DNA from: Saccharina japonica
Lineage: Eukaryota; Sar; Phaeophyceae; Laminariales; Laminariaceae
Assembly (NCBI GenBank): GCA_008828725.1
Contig: MEHQ01001502.1
Span: forward strand, 344,011 to 408,010
Reading direction: 5' to 3'
Length of the DNA: 64,000 bases
The notes beneath the pieces were generated by a model, which was not told the DNA's origin, made no database searches, and worked only from the letters and a program-made list of their open reading frames with translations. The position numbers and the translations under genes are program-made. Shown one piece after another: positions 19,675-29,755 of this stretch. The stretch's first letter is position 1; every line of letters begins with the position of its first letter.

Positions 19675-22600
19675 CTAATGGCAAGCTTGCACCTTGTACT
19701 CGTTGCAGACGAAGTCGCCGTGCAAAGGCGTGCTGCCCGTGGCGGTGGTAGCCACCGTGCAAACGAAGCGGAGGCTGGTCTCGTCGCAATCCAACCCCAG
19801 CTCCTCGCTCGTCTCCTTGATGGCCGTCTCTAGGCTGCTGTCTCCCGCCGTAAAGTGCCCCCCCACGCTCACGTCCCACATACCCGGGAACGTGTCTGTG
19901 AAGGTGTCGTACAGCATGTTAGATGCCCCAAGGAGAGGACGGGCACAACGACAGGGGTTGAGTAAACCAAGCACCCTTTCCGGGAGGCGCACAGTATTTG
20001 TGGTGGGGTAAGGTTTAACCCGTTTAGGGCATGCGGCTTATTAGGACTGCACTCCCGTTGTGGGGACAAAACATTTGGAATTAGACTCAGATTTAGGTTT
20101 ATCTTGGGATTACAGTGCACTACTACAGTAAAAAGGTTAAGCCGTGACCCTTTTAGGGCTGCATTAATCCCGTCGTGGGGACAAACCACTTGGAATCAGA
20201 GTCAGCCTTAGGTTCCTTTACGGGGGACCAGGGAATCAACTGCTGAGAGCGCCTAGTAGCGTGGGTAGGCACAACTCGATGCGAGCCGACGAGGGAAGAA
20301 AGGGCTGAAGTCTTCTCGCGATAAAAAATACAAGCACGAACCGTAGTGGGGGGGGAGGGAGAAGCGCCTGCTTTGTGGCCCCGGATCTGAGTTACGACTA
20401 GGAAGGAGAGAAAATAGAAGGGCGAAGATGATAAAAGGGACGAAGAAAAAAAAATGGTGAATAAGGGCCCGAATTAACGAGTATAAAATAAATTCAATTT
20501 GGAAAAAATAAAATTAAAATTCGCTTTTCATTGGTCAACACACGCACCAGCACCAAATATTATGCCCCAAGATCCTAATCTTTGGTGCTGGTGCGTGTGT
20601 TGACCAATGAAAAGCGGATTTGAATTTTTTTTTTCCAAATTGTTTTTTTTTCTTCTTCGTTAAAACGGGCCCTAAGACCGAATATTGTTAGAAAAAATAG
20701 GTAGATATGTAGGTTTTTGTGTGTACCGTAGGTTCTATTTACTAGTGTTTACTATGCTCCCCCGTGATAGTAAAAAGGGTTGAGCTACATGTTTCTCTCG
20801 TCCGCACGACGATAAAAAAATGGATAAATTACCATGTACCTATTAATAGTATGTAATACTATTATTAGTATAAATCCAAGTCAACAAGTAAACAAGCATG
20901 GCCTAACGAACTACGACCATAACGCCAATTCACCAAGTGCATGACCTAACGAATTGCCATAGTACCGAAGCACCAGGTTCACAAAAACAAACAAGCATGG
21001 TCTACGTAACGAATCACCAGAAGGTCTAATGAATCACCAGAATACCAAGTCAGGCCACCAAGTTCACAAAGCCAAGCAAGCATGACACAACGAATTACCT
21101 TTCGAGGCCGAACGCTTCTGCAGGACTAGCTCCCCCTGAAAAACACGCACGGTGATGACGAGGCGCGGCAGGTACGGCAATAGACGCACCCGTCATTGGG
21201 GAGGGGGGGGGGGGCGGTAATAATTAGCACCCGGTCTCTGTTAATTTCGGCTTGGATAATCGGATATTTCGTATGATGTCATATCGCGAATATGTGCTGC
21301 TACTGTGGATACCAGGTCCCCTTCCCCTAGATAATACCGCTCCATTACATTGGGGTCATTCTTATCGGACAGCTTTTTTCCAAATTTTTAAAAATTCGAA
21401 TATTTTTTTCCAAGAAAAAGAGGAAAAAGAGGAAAAATATGAAACATTTCCATAAAGTTTGGAAATTCTGCAGAGGGCCAACTGTTTGGAAGGCTTCGCA
21501 TTCCACTATTTAGAAGAACAAAAAAATGGAAAAAATGGCAATACAGAAAATTGCGCGAAAAAAATATTGGAAATTTTGGAAATTCATGGCTCCGATAAAA
21601 ATGGCCCTTATAGACGTGTTCAAGGTCGCGTCCAAGATCTATCACTCCGTTCAGTGCAGACCCCAAATACCGACCCACCTCGGTGTGTACCCCACACCAG
21701 AGAGAAAATTGCCCGGGGCGTCGGCCTCACATTGGCGTCGTCGGCAGGATTTCTACGCGAAATTGTTTTTTATTAAAAATATTACAAAAATAGGTCAGCT
21801 GTGAGTTCGACCGAAGGATTGGTTGATTTTTTTTTTGTAGGTATCATAGATCGTGAATGTGTTGATTTTTTTTTACTCCTTTGGCCTTGGAATATTTTCC
21901 AGGAATTTTATTCCATGTCTGGTGGTGCTTTTGTTGCCGGTGAGCGGCTGGAAATAACCTTCACTAAAAACTAGCAATATCTAGTATTACAGTAGTAATA
22001 GTTTATACTAGTGGGGGTTGTTGCTACATTGGCAGTTGACGATATCTTCCATGCAAGATCGTGCATGATCATAATATGTTCTTCCACTATCGTGGATATT
22101 GGATCTTGCACTAAAAGTTGTCACAGGTCTCCGTAGATCTGACGGCAGTCGATGTGGGGAATTACCCGGCTTAGTCACCAAGTAATTACTTGTGGCAGCT
22201 GTCGTGACTCTTGATATGAGATGAGCTTGTGTCTTGCCTCATGTCATTTACGCTTGACTTGCCATGCCGAGCATCACCATTACTTGGGGTGTCCTACACG
22301 CTACAAAGCTAAGGAAGAGAAGCTTAAGCTTGCCGCAGACCCAAGTCGAACCTGAAGCACAAGAGTCCCACATTAGTGCACGTTATGTCGGCAGCTGAAG
22401 TTATGTTTCCTTTATCGTAAATACCGGTACCGGTGTCTTGCATTTGACTACTCCCACAGACCGCATAGATCATCCACAGATAGATCATCTACAGATAGAT
22501 CATCTACATATCGTTTATATCCAACCTGCCGTTAAGATATGCTGTGCAATATCTTGTAAATTAATAGTACAGATCCAACCCAGGACACATGTCCTAGATC

Positions 22601-25600
22601 ATGCAGGATATATGGCTCCCACCCTGCAACATGAGCTAGATCATACAGATCAGGAAGGCAGATAGATCTAGATCATGATATCAGGAAGGCAGATAGATCT
22701 AGATCATGAAGTAGGAAAAGTAGGAACAGATCATCTGTCCGAGGTGTGTTACTTTCACACATTGGAGCATTGTGTACTGGTACGTTTGCAGTTTGTAGTA
22801 CAAAGCAGTAAATAGTACCGGGTTATGTATTTTGGCCAAGTTCGACCCAGACCCAACCCGGCCCTAACCCTAACGGAAACCGTAACCCTACGTCGTAAGT
22901 CGTAAGCCTTTAGGGGGCTCGAGGTCGACAGGGGCGATCGCGCGGCTCCGCCGTGTGTTTCGGTGGCGTTCTGCCAAAAAAATACGGCCGGCCGACATGC
23001 CAGCCTCGACCAATCAGACAGCAGTGGTGGTACGTATTGCACGAGATTATTTACAAGGTCGTCTTGCAATTTAGACCTCTCAACAGTACTACTGTAGGTA
23101 CGAACCGTGCTGTTTGTACGTACATGCGTAGTGCTCGAATGTACGGAGTACGGAACATATGTATAGTTATGTTCGTGAAATTTTCGCACTTTTCGCAACT
23201 TTTCTCTCCGCGCGAGCGCTTTTCGGCAAAACGCTAAGTACCCCGACACGGGAGGCCCGGCCGGACACATTGGTCGAGGTTTGGGCTCGATCCGAGCTCT
23301 GTGGCTCGCGTGGCGGGCGCTCGAAGTTTTTTTTCCCGCGGGAGTGGATAAGCCGATTTCCCGGGTTCTCAGCATGAGGCCGTGTTTCGTACGTACGTGC
23401 CAGTAAATAATAACGTTCTACGCACACAGGAGAGCCCAGACATACCACAGGTAGACCACAGAACATGCAGAGAGCACGACTGTTTTTTTTCCATCATGCG
23501 CTTTTTTGTGTGTTTCTTGCCGGGAGCACTGGGAGCAGGCAAGAACACAGCAGCAGCACTGCAGAGAGCATGCTACGGCACAACCTCATTGTTACAACAC
23601 TGCCGCCCAGCAGCACAGCAGGCATGCACGCGTGTGCCATAAATCCGTGCCGTACAATAGTGGCGATTTGCGTTTGTCGGAGCCTGCGACCTTCCAAACT
23701 CGTGGTACCTGCAGATCAATGCTCATGTACGAATCTCTCCGCTGTCCCGAAATGTAAGCAACGTTTGTTCATTAAACATGTATACCAACTGTCCTTACAC
23801 TTCTGGACAGAGAGGCCTGTATGCCTCGGAAACACATCTGTGCTGTGCACTACTTTGTTGTTGCTTCGAGTCGTCGCTTTCATTGGAGCCAGCAATCCAT
23901 CGCCAAACCACACCACCACCACCTCTCTCTTGCTTGTTGCTGCTGTTGATGGGTTCCATGTGTCTTCCATGTGTCATGCGTGTGCCCTGCGTGCTGCATG
24001 CCGACGTATGAGATCATACCGGTCTTCGGGCGGTTTTACTCCAAAAACGAACAATATTTATTTCTGGAAAATAATCACGTAGTAACGACACGAGTATAAA
24101 ACGTGAGTTCGAAACCCGGACATTTCCTCTGTTTCCTTTCGTTATTTGGCATGCAGGTATGTATACAAGTATATAAGGCTGTTGTTTTTTTACTGCTATT
24201 TATTATGGAGCTTTATCCCTTTTAGCAAATGCCCGGGTACTCGTGAGGACGACTACAACAGCAGTACGTACGATTCGTACTCTGGGAATCTCTGTCAGCA
24301 CACGTATAACGGGCACGAGTGGGTATATTTAGGGCCCTCCAAGGCCCTCTGTAATTATTTATAATTATTTTATTTTATTGTATGGCGTGTAGTATGTAAT
24401 AATAAAACCCATACATGCATATAGGTGTACTTATGTATGATATGGCAGTTTAACTAATTATCATAGTAGACACCAAAAAAACGGCGTTCACTATGTATAC
24501 ACCCGACTGAAAGCCCAACAAGAAACAGCTGATATGAGTACCCGGATATTTTTTCAGGGATTTGGCAAGTACTCGTTGGCCGCGAGCACTCGCAGGGGTA
24601 CAACTGATTTGTTGTGTGTACCGGTATTAATAGTTGTGTGTGGGTTCTTCTAGTTTCCTCCCTTACTTCTTTTGGAATGTAGTACCAGGTACGTATTATT
24701 ATACGAGTACGTACGTGTTTCGCCAAAAACGAAGTATTTCGACCCCCACACAAATATCAAGTCGACTTCGATCCCGACACGAAACCACGCGACTTCGATC
24801 CCGACACGAAACCACCCCCACCCATAAACGATAAGTTGATTTCGACCCCAACACTTGAAATCAAGTATAATGTTCGATCCCGACTCTCAAATCAAGGTTT
24901 TTAGATGCCAACTCTAAAAATCAAGTCCATTTCGATGCCCCGACACGAAAACAAAGTTAATTTTGACTGACCACACGAACTCCAAGCCGATTGCGATCCT
25001 CACACTAAAACCTAATCGATTTTGATCCCGACACTTAAACCAAGTCATTACCGGCCCACCAACAAAAGTTATTAATAAGAGCTCACTCTCGATCGAGACA
25101 CTAAATAAAACAGCAGTTACGTATGATAAAGAAAGGAGTGAGACTTCACATACATTCATTCATGTATAGTATGTTGATAGGTTTCCTTTTCGTTTTGGCT
25201 GTGGCCTTGATTTTCTTCTGTTCGAGGATGCTTATGAGTGATCAATATTGAAACTCGTGCTGCATATTGTCGGCGGGCAAACGAAATAATGAACGCCAAG
25301 TCAATTTCGATCCCTTCTGAAATCAAGTCCATTTCGACCCCCCGCACTGAAAGCAAGTTCATTTCGTTCATTTCCTGCCAGCACATTAAAAACAAGTCAA
25401 TGCATACCACCCACAAAAAAACGAGTCCATTTGGAACCCACACTGAAACCAAGTCATTTCCGGCCCGCTCACAAAAACCAAGTAAATTCATATACATATG
25501 TTGTTTGCTTTTCATGTTCGTCCTTGCGCCACTCCCCTAGGCACGTCCCGGAGGGGAACCTTGTACCAGGTACATATTTGGTGGTGCTGCTCTCAGGAGT

Positions 25601-26570
25601 ACGAGGTACGTACATGCTACAACAGCAGCAGTGTACGACGTGCTACTGCTGTAGTGCTCGAATGTTATTTATAGGAGTACCTTTACGTACATATTTGTAC
25701 CCCGTTGCGTGCTCTGACCTCCGGCCGCAGTTCACTGCGTGGGTTGCATGTGTTGATCCGTGAGGGACGTATGTTGGTTAGCTGTACAAGTAGACTCTTG
25801 ACGGTACTACTCATGCAGTAGTGTTGGTACAGTGTTAGTACAGCAGTACCGGTATGACACTCTGTGCAACGTGCTTGCTGCGGTTGGCTTGGCTGGCTTG
25901 GTGAGTCGGCTTGTACGGTAACAGGTACTGGTAGTGCTCTATTGCCTCATGATGAAATCAACTGGACCGCGCGTCGACGCGCAACAACCCCAGGAAGCCG
26001 AAAACGGCGTGGAGCGCCCAAGCCCACCTTCGAGTTGTGCAGCCAGATGTGAACGCTTCGGTGCCAGTCGCCGTCGGCATGCACGAGGCCCCGAGCCTTC
26101 GCGAACCCGGCCGGTACGGGAGGCTCGGTTTGAGCCGACAGGGACTTCGGGGGCAAAAACACGTCAAACATCTCCCCTGCATCCTGCCCCATCCCCACCT
26201 CCGCGGTGCTCGCTACAGAGCTCATCAAGGAGGACGACGATGACCTTCCATGGTTCACATGGAATCCTGACCGTGCTGGGTCATGGTGCAGTCGTGACGG
26301 ACCGGGGGTGGCAGTGCCACCACGGCAAGGAGCGGATGCAGCAGCAGCGTCCATCGTTCTTGTGTGTCTAATTCCGCCGCTTCCTGCTGCTGCTGCTGCG
26401 AGCGAGAAAGCAAACGCGGACGATTTGTGGACGCCGTAGCCCGAAAGAAGAACGCCAGCAATTCGTGAACGCATGGGTGGTGAGGATGTAAAGAGCCACA
26501 GCAGGAACAACAGCAGCGTAGTCCAAGATAAAGTAGTACTCGTAGCGCGTACGTAGCAAGCGCGCAACAT
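16141..26570 (-). CDS. Nudix hydrolase with possible targeting leader (five exons)
   Basis: Exons on the minus strand: 26570-26028, 21135-21099 (37 nt), 19895-19693, 17107-16991, 16215-16141. All are GT-AG with phases that fit, giving 324 residues. Residues 140-181 contain RGLVHADGDWHRSVHIWL, the usual lead-in of IPP-isomerase/Nudix 3-type enzymes. The micro-exon encodes GELVLQKRSASK and the next exon DTFPGMWDVSVGGH. The Nudix box spans residues 206-228, GHFTAGD...KETSEELGL, with Asp for the usual first Glu and Lys for Arg. Later exons give DIYLLRYDGPVADLNFDPSE and a C-terminal RPDHYVEPLFKALKEAV. Such enzymes hydrolyse nucleoside diphosphate-linked or isoprenoid diphosphate substrates; the substrate here is unknown. 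The chosen Met (26570) gives a hydrophobic stretch (residues 17-28) and SSAFAF (50-55), like a heterokont plastid leader. Met at 26474 is an alternative start. Confidence 0.88.
16400..16558. repeat. (CAA/CAG)n microsatellite in Nudix intron 4
   Basis: About 160 bp of CAACAACAA with interspersed CAGCAG and CAACAC units. Poly-Asn/Thr (plus) and poly-Leu/Val (minus) frames across it are low-complexity shadows. Confidence 0.95.
17345..17590. repeat. GGAAA-rich foldback repeat (copy 2, inverted)
   Basis: Contains GTTTTCGCGCAATTTATTGT, TTTCCAAATTATGGAAATTT and GGGGAAAATATGTGGAAATA, the reverse-oriented counterpart of 10320-10560. It lies in Nudix intron 3. Confidence 0.6.
18455..18715. repeat. ~30-bp minisatellite, CAGGCGCAGCTCAACTACG
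   Basis: At least eight degenerate units of the type CACCAGGCGCAGCTCAACTA followed by CGTACAGCAG. A plus-strand frame through it is rich in Ala, Gln, Arg and Ser only because of the repeat. A similar unit leads into the CAG tract at 19565. Confidence 0.75.
18928..19133. repeat. Harbinger-type MITE, GGGCCCG ends (copy 1)
   Basis: TAA|GGGCCCGTTTTACCC at the left and GTTACTATGGGCCC|TAA at the right, with CATTGGTCA...GCACCA in mirrored order inside. The TAA flanks are a 3-bp target duplication as expected for PIF/Harbinger MITEs. Copies lie at 20464 and 47732. Confidence 0.7.
19388..19480. repeat. ~85-bp MITE with TTAACCC ends (copy 2)
   Basis: CCCCTTAAGAACTGGTCCCA, then GGGGACAAACTACTTGGAAT, then CAGTTCTGAATCGGTTAAGG; the ends are inverted repeats. 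Confidence 0.7.
19571..19676. repeat. (CAG)n tract beside the Nudix exon 3 splice donor
   Basis: About 105 bp of CAG with a few CAA interruptions. Read on the minus (gene) strand it is a CTG tract. It starts only about 16 nt after the GT donor at 19692-19691, so it lies at the very start of Nudix intron 3. Confidence 0.95.
20218..20455 (+). mobile_element. tRNA-derived SINE body (copy S2, head missing)
   Basis: GGGAATCAACTGCTGAGAG, GCGTGGGTAGGCACAACTCG, CTCGCGATAAAAAATAC, CCCCGGATCTGAGTTACGAC, then GAAGATGATAAAAGGGACG and an A run. It matches the body of the complete minus-strand copy at 31140-31500 and lacks the tRNA-like head. Confidence 0.75.
20464..20671. repeat. Harbinger-type MITE, GGGCCCG ends (copy 2)
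   Basis: TAA|GGGCCCGAATTAACGAG and CTTCGTTAAAACGGGCCC|TAA. Inner words TTTTCATTGGTCAACACACG and CGTGTGTTGACCAATGAAAA are exact inverted repeats. Confidence 0.8.
20676..20774. repeat. MITE, TTACGGGGG family (partial copy d)
   Basis: GAATATTGTTAGAAAAAATA at one side and GTACCGTAGGTTCTATTTAC, TAGTGTTTACTATGCTCCCC then CGTGATAG at the other. Confidence 0.5.
20880..21098. repeat. Degenerate CATGGCCTAACGAA repeats
   Basis: Words AAGCATG(A)CCTAACGAA, TTCACCAAGTGCATG and CACCAAGTTCACAAA recur about six times, running right up to the 37-nt Nudix exon at 21099. Confidence 0.55.
21355..21612. repeat. GGAAA-rich foldback repeat (copy 3)
   Basis: CATTCTTATCGGACAGCTTT at the left; AAATTGCGCGAAAAAAATAT and TTCATGGCTCCGATAAAAAT at the right. 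Same family as 10320-10560, in Nudix intron 1. Confidence 0.65.
22430..22750. repeat. GATC-rich dispersed repeat (copy with internal array)
   Basis: Four copies of ATAGATCATC(T/C)ACAG, then AGTACAGATCCAACCCAGGA, CATGCAGGATATATGGCTCC, and two copies of GGAAGGCAGATAGATCTAGA. Confidence 0.65.
22859..22891. repeat. Short interstitial telomere-like repeat (CCCTAA)
   Basis: GGCCCTAACCCTAACGG preceded by CCAGACCCAACCC. The reverse complement closely matches the block at 27688-27722. Confidence 0.6.
23746..23812. repeat. Stowaway-like MITE
   Basis: TGTCCCGAAATGTAAGCAAC and GTCCTTACACTTCTGGACAG form degenerate inverted ends. Confidence 0.45.
24740..25495. repeat. Degenerate ~34-bp minisatellite in Nudix intron 1
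   Basis: Units of the type AATCAAGTC, NATTTCGATCCCGACAC, NNAAA repeat through about 750 bp, well diverged. Frames on both strands are shadows of the repeat. Confidence 0.6.
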
Positions 26571-26813
26571 GAAAGCGAATCTCTCGTACGAGGGTTTCCA
26601 TTGTTTGGTTAGGCGTTTTGGTCCGAAATCGATAGCCGCACGAACCGTTCCGCGTTCCGGAGGCAGGTTCAACGAACGCAACAGCAAAACAAACCAGCTC
26701 AACACACTCCCCTCGTATTCACTACCTTGTTTAGCGACAAGTTCAGCCTTTGCGGGTACCCTACCCCGACAGGACCCCGAGACACAACAGCACCTTTGTT
26801 CCAAACAATAGCC
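26571..26813. promoter_or_regulatory. Possible bidirectional promoter region
   Basis: This 243-bp stretch separates the proposed minus-strand Nudix start (26570) from a plausible plus-strand start (26814). No TATA box is obvious. The call is inferred only from the divergent arrangement. Confidence 0.25.
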
Positions 26814-26881
26814 ATGACCTCTGAGATCGAGACCCGTCGCCAGCGGCGCCAGAAGCGCAGGGAACAGAAGACCCAAAAAAG
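26814..26881 (+). CDS. Possible first exon of a small basic protein
   Basis: ATG at 26814 opens MTSEIETRRQRRQKRREQK and continues TQK, ending in AG at a strong donor, AG|GTGCGTAAGT. An acceptor near 27148 (TTTTGCCAG) would continue in phase as HKQLILRRQRRV before a stop, or splice again at GTGTGA. The Arg/Lys/Gln-rich start could be a nucleic-acid-binding or coiled segment. I do not recognise the family, and the exon chain is not secure. Confidence 0.3.
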
Positions 26882-26956
26882 GTGCGTAAGTAAAGCATTG
26901 CCGTTCGTTGTACAGCAGTATTCAGCGTTTTTGAAACGCTGTGAGGAATACCTGAA

Positions 26957-26990
26957 TTCAGCAGCAGCAGCAGCAGCGGCAGCAGCAGCC
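26957..26990. repeat. (CAG)n tract
   Basis: CAGCAGCAGCAGCAGCGGCAGCAGCAGC. Poly-Ala/Leu frames here are shadows. Confidence 0.9.
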
Positions 26991-27687
26991 TCGCTGGTCT
27001 GGCACGATTGTATGCGTAGAAATTGCAAGCCACAGCTCTGCAGCGTGGCAGGGTAGCTGATTGCTACACCACTCGCAGGAAGAGCACCTGCCTCTAGGCA
27101 GGCAGGTAATTGAAGGTAGGAGGTTCTCCATTGTTTTCCATTTTGCCAGGCACAAGCAGCTTATTCTACGTAGACAGCGCAGGGTGTGATTGTATGATTG
27201 TGCCACAGGGGTTTAGCCCAACTCGGTTCGGAGATTCGCATGGAAACCGTAGATCACACTGCAAGTATATGCGCATACGAGTACGTAGCAACGGCAGCGT
27301 CGCATCCTTCGCTGCCTGGCAGAGTCCGCGCCCTCCTACTCGGCAGCTCGACACCAGCGTGACATTCTTTCTCTCAGGCGAGAAAAGCTCTGCGTACCAC
27401 TATCAACGTCACGCACAGCTGACGTTTTTTTTATAATAATTTTATTGTCGCCCCGGTGGGCTAGCAGGTAACCACGAAGCTTGTTAGCGTCAAGGTGAGT
27501 ACATCATACAATCCATTAGCTCGGATCTTCAAGGCATGATTTTGTCTTGAAAATTGTGTACCTGTGGTCCGCATACCGTAATTGTGGTCCGCGCTCGGAA
27601 TATTCTCGCAATTTTCTCGCTAGATGCAAAAGCGGCGCAGCCGCGTTTCTCGCCCGTTTCTGGTCCGTTTTGGGTCCGGTTTGTGTC

Positions 27688-27722
27688 AGGGTTAGGGTTA
27701 GGGTTAGGGGTTGGGTTGGGTC
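27688..27722. repeat. Interstitial telomere-like repeat (TTAGGG)3
   Basis: CAGGGTTAGGGTTAGGGTTA, then GGGGTTGGGTTGGGTCT. It is inverted relative to 22859-22891 and the shared flank extends into the GGGTTGGGTCT part. Confidence 0.75.
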
Positions 27723-28115
27723 TACGCCCGTGCCTTGATCCCACCAGGAAGTGCTTCCTAGCTCGCAAAGCAATGCGAGAAGTGAACAGCCCGCCCCTAG
27801 GAAGATCCGAGCTAATGCACGTCAAGGTCGCGATTTGTGACAGGTTCTTTCGAATGTGTTGGTTGTTGTTTTTCTCTTTTCTGGATGTTCCTCTAGACGT
27901 TATGAGAGGGAGATCCCGATGACTGTACGCCTTGTTGACGGTCTCGCCCTGCAATCTATCGCGTGACGACGTCAACCCCGCCGTCTCTCCCTCCTACGGC
28001 CGATGTTATCTAGGGTATACTATCCGCAGTCTCGAAGACCGAGTTCCCCTAATGGCCCCAGACTATTCAAACTCCTCCACCTATGAGGTCAATTCGATTC
28101 TGCTTATAGTCTGCT

Positions 28116-29326
28116 CTAGATCACGCTTCGGCCCCGTCTACCTCTCTTTCCTACCCCTTGAGCTAATTTACTCGAAACCTTCTCGGAATCTTCTGTGTTG
28201 TTCCGTGTGTATACCTTGTACGCGTCCGACTTCCAGCGACCTTCTCTCTGGATCACGCTCTCTGAAAATGACCCCCCTTCTGCTAGCGCGGTCGCTCCTC
28301 CAATCCGCATCGAGTGCAACGAGTACTCCTCCGGGTCCCCGCCCGTCTCTGAGACTAACTCTCTCAATGCCCTCATGGCTTGTCCGTAGCCCCATACCCT
28401 AACTCCTCCCGAACCGCGATAGGAGGAAAGTGGGGCGTTGTCTGGCAAGAACGGATGGCAGGACATCAGTTCCACCATCAGAGCCACGGCGCCAGCTCAA
28501 GCTAGGGTACGCCCCACTTTCCGCCTCTCGTGTCCGTACTATCATGCTCCCTTCTCCTAGTTGATTTCCTTTGTGACCCCGAAAACCAACCTCGATCTCG
28601 TTGGCTCGGCGCCAACGCCGGAAGTCCACCTGATGTTCGTGTTCGAAAAGGTAACGTCCCCCCGTCTGACGCAATGGGTGGGATGTACGACCCCCGAGTC
28701 TGAGGCGAAGACCTCGTCTGAGCGAAGCAAGAAACAATAACTGAATCCCAGACATAACCACATGACGTGACCCCCCGTTCCCCACTTCGGCACCACTTTT
28801 TCGCCTTGCAGGATCCTCTCCCACGAAATCGGAAGTCGTGTCCGTTTTTTTTTTCTTTCTTTTTCGTGCCTGCTTCTGCGTGCGACCTCGCGATTCCTTT
28901 GAATGTACGTCTAAGTACGTGCGACTTCGTCGGTAATTCACGCCCCATATCTACTCTGTGGAAGTAATGTACTGCCGTTATCTTACTTGAAGTCGAAGGC
29001 GCCTGGTTGCCCTCTGAGGCACTGCACCAAGCCGCACAATCTATCCGGGCCCACAACTTCTCCTCGTCTGTGTCCTCCCCGCTAATGTACCGATCCGCCC
29101 CAATCAGCCTTCGAAAGGCCGATAAGCGCTTGCCAGTGTTCTGGCTGTGTATCAATCTAGCGCCACATATTTCTACGGTGGTGTTGATACTCTTGCCCCG
29201 CCAAGCTTCTCTTTCTGCGTCGCTGCTCGACCTTGAATGCACTGCTTGCTGAGCATCTCCGCTTGGTACTAAACCAGAAGACTGGAACCACCACCCTCTT
29301 CTCAACATTGTTCCGTCCTTCCACAA
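28116..29326 (-). pseudogene. Tyrosine recombinase (DIRS/Crypton-like), frameshifted
   Basis: Three minus-strand frames line up in order. The N-terminal part has SAFRRLIGADRYISGEDTDE, a core-binding-like segment with AVHYFHRVDMGRELPTKSH. The middle has FLLRSDEVFASDSG (likely catalytic Arg I, LLRSDE) and, in another frame, EIEVGFRGHKGNQLGEG. The C-terminal part has EEYSLHSMRIGGATALAEGG (HxxR motif) and IQREGRWKSDAYKVYTR with the nucleophile Tyr. Family knowledge: the same set is found in YR transposons of DIRS and Crypton types, which integrate by site-specific recombination. At least two frameshifts separate the parts, so it is inactive. No reverse transcriptase is next to it, so I cannot tell DIRS from Crypton. 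A tRNA-derived SINE follows at 29380. Confidence 0.75.
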
Positions 29327-29379
29327 ACCTTAGATTGAGCTATCTTTCACTTATGCCTTTTCGCTCAATCTCCAACGTT

Positions 29380-29655
29380 CGAGCCCCCCCGAGTGCATGC
29401 TCATAGGGACTTTTTCTCGCAAAAAAAATCTTGACTAGAGGAAAGCGCGAGAGCGTGAGTTGGCAAAATTCGATGAAAATCGACGAGCGTTGGGAAGGCT
29501 GAACCCTCTGCGCGATAAAAATCAAGGCAAGAACCCTAGTGGGGGGGGGGGGAGAGGAGCCTACTTTGTGACCCCGGATCTGAGTTGCGACTAGGGAGGG
29601 AGAAAGACAGAAGTGCGAAGATAATAAATGGGATGGGAAAAAAAAAAAAAAAAAA
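29380..29655 (+). mobile_element. tRNA-derived SINE (copy S3, 5'-truncated head)
   Basis: ACGTTCGAGCCCCCCCGAGT keeps the end of the B box. The body CATAGGGACTTTTTCTCGCA, GCGCGAGAGCGTGAGTTGGC, GACCCCGGATCTGAGTTGCG and GAAGATAATAAATGGGATGG follows, then an A run at 29638-29655. Closest to S1 at 11120. Confidence 0.75.
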
Positions 29656-29755
29656 TGGGCACGGAGATAATCTATGATACATGGTACCAGGTACAGCAGT
29701 ACGAGACACCGTACGGGACACCTACCAGTATACAGTACGAGTAGTATTAATAGTA

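Noticed and set aside
22755-23375. 206-codon minus-strand frame
   Set aside because: No recognisable domain, no splice context, composition like the surrounding intron; left unannotated.
27688-27722. A chromosome end
   Set aside because: Only about three TTAGGG units, with ordinary sequence on both sides; it is interstitial.
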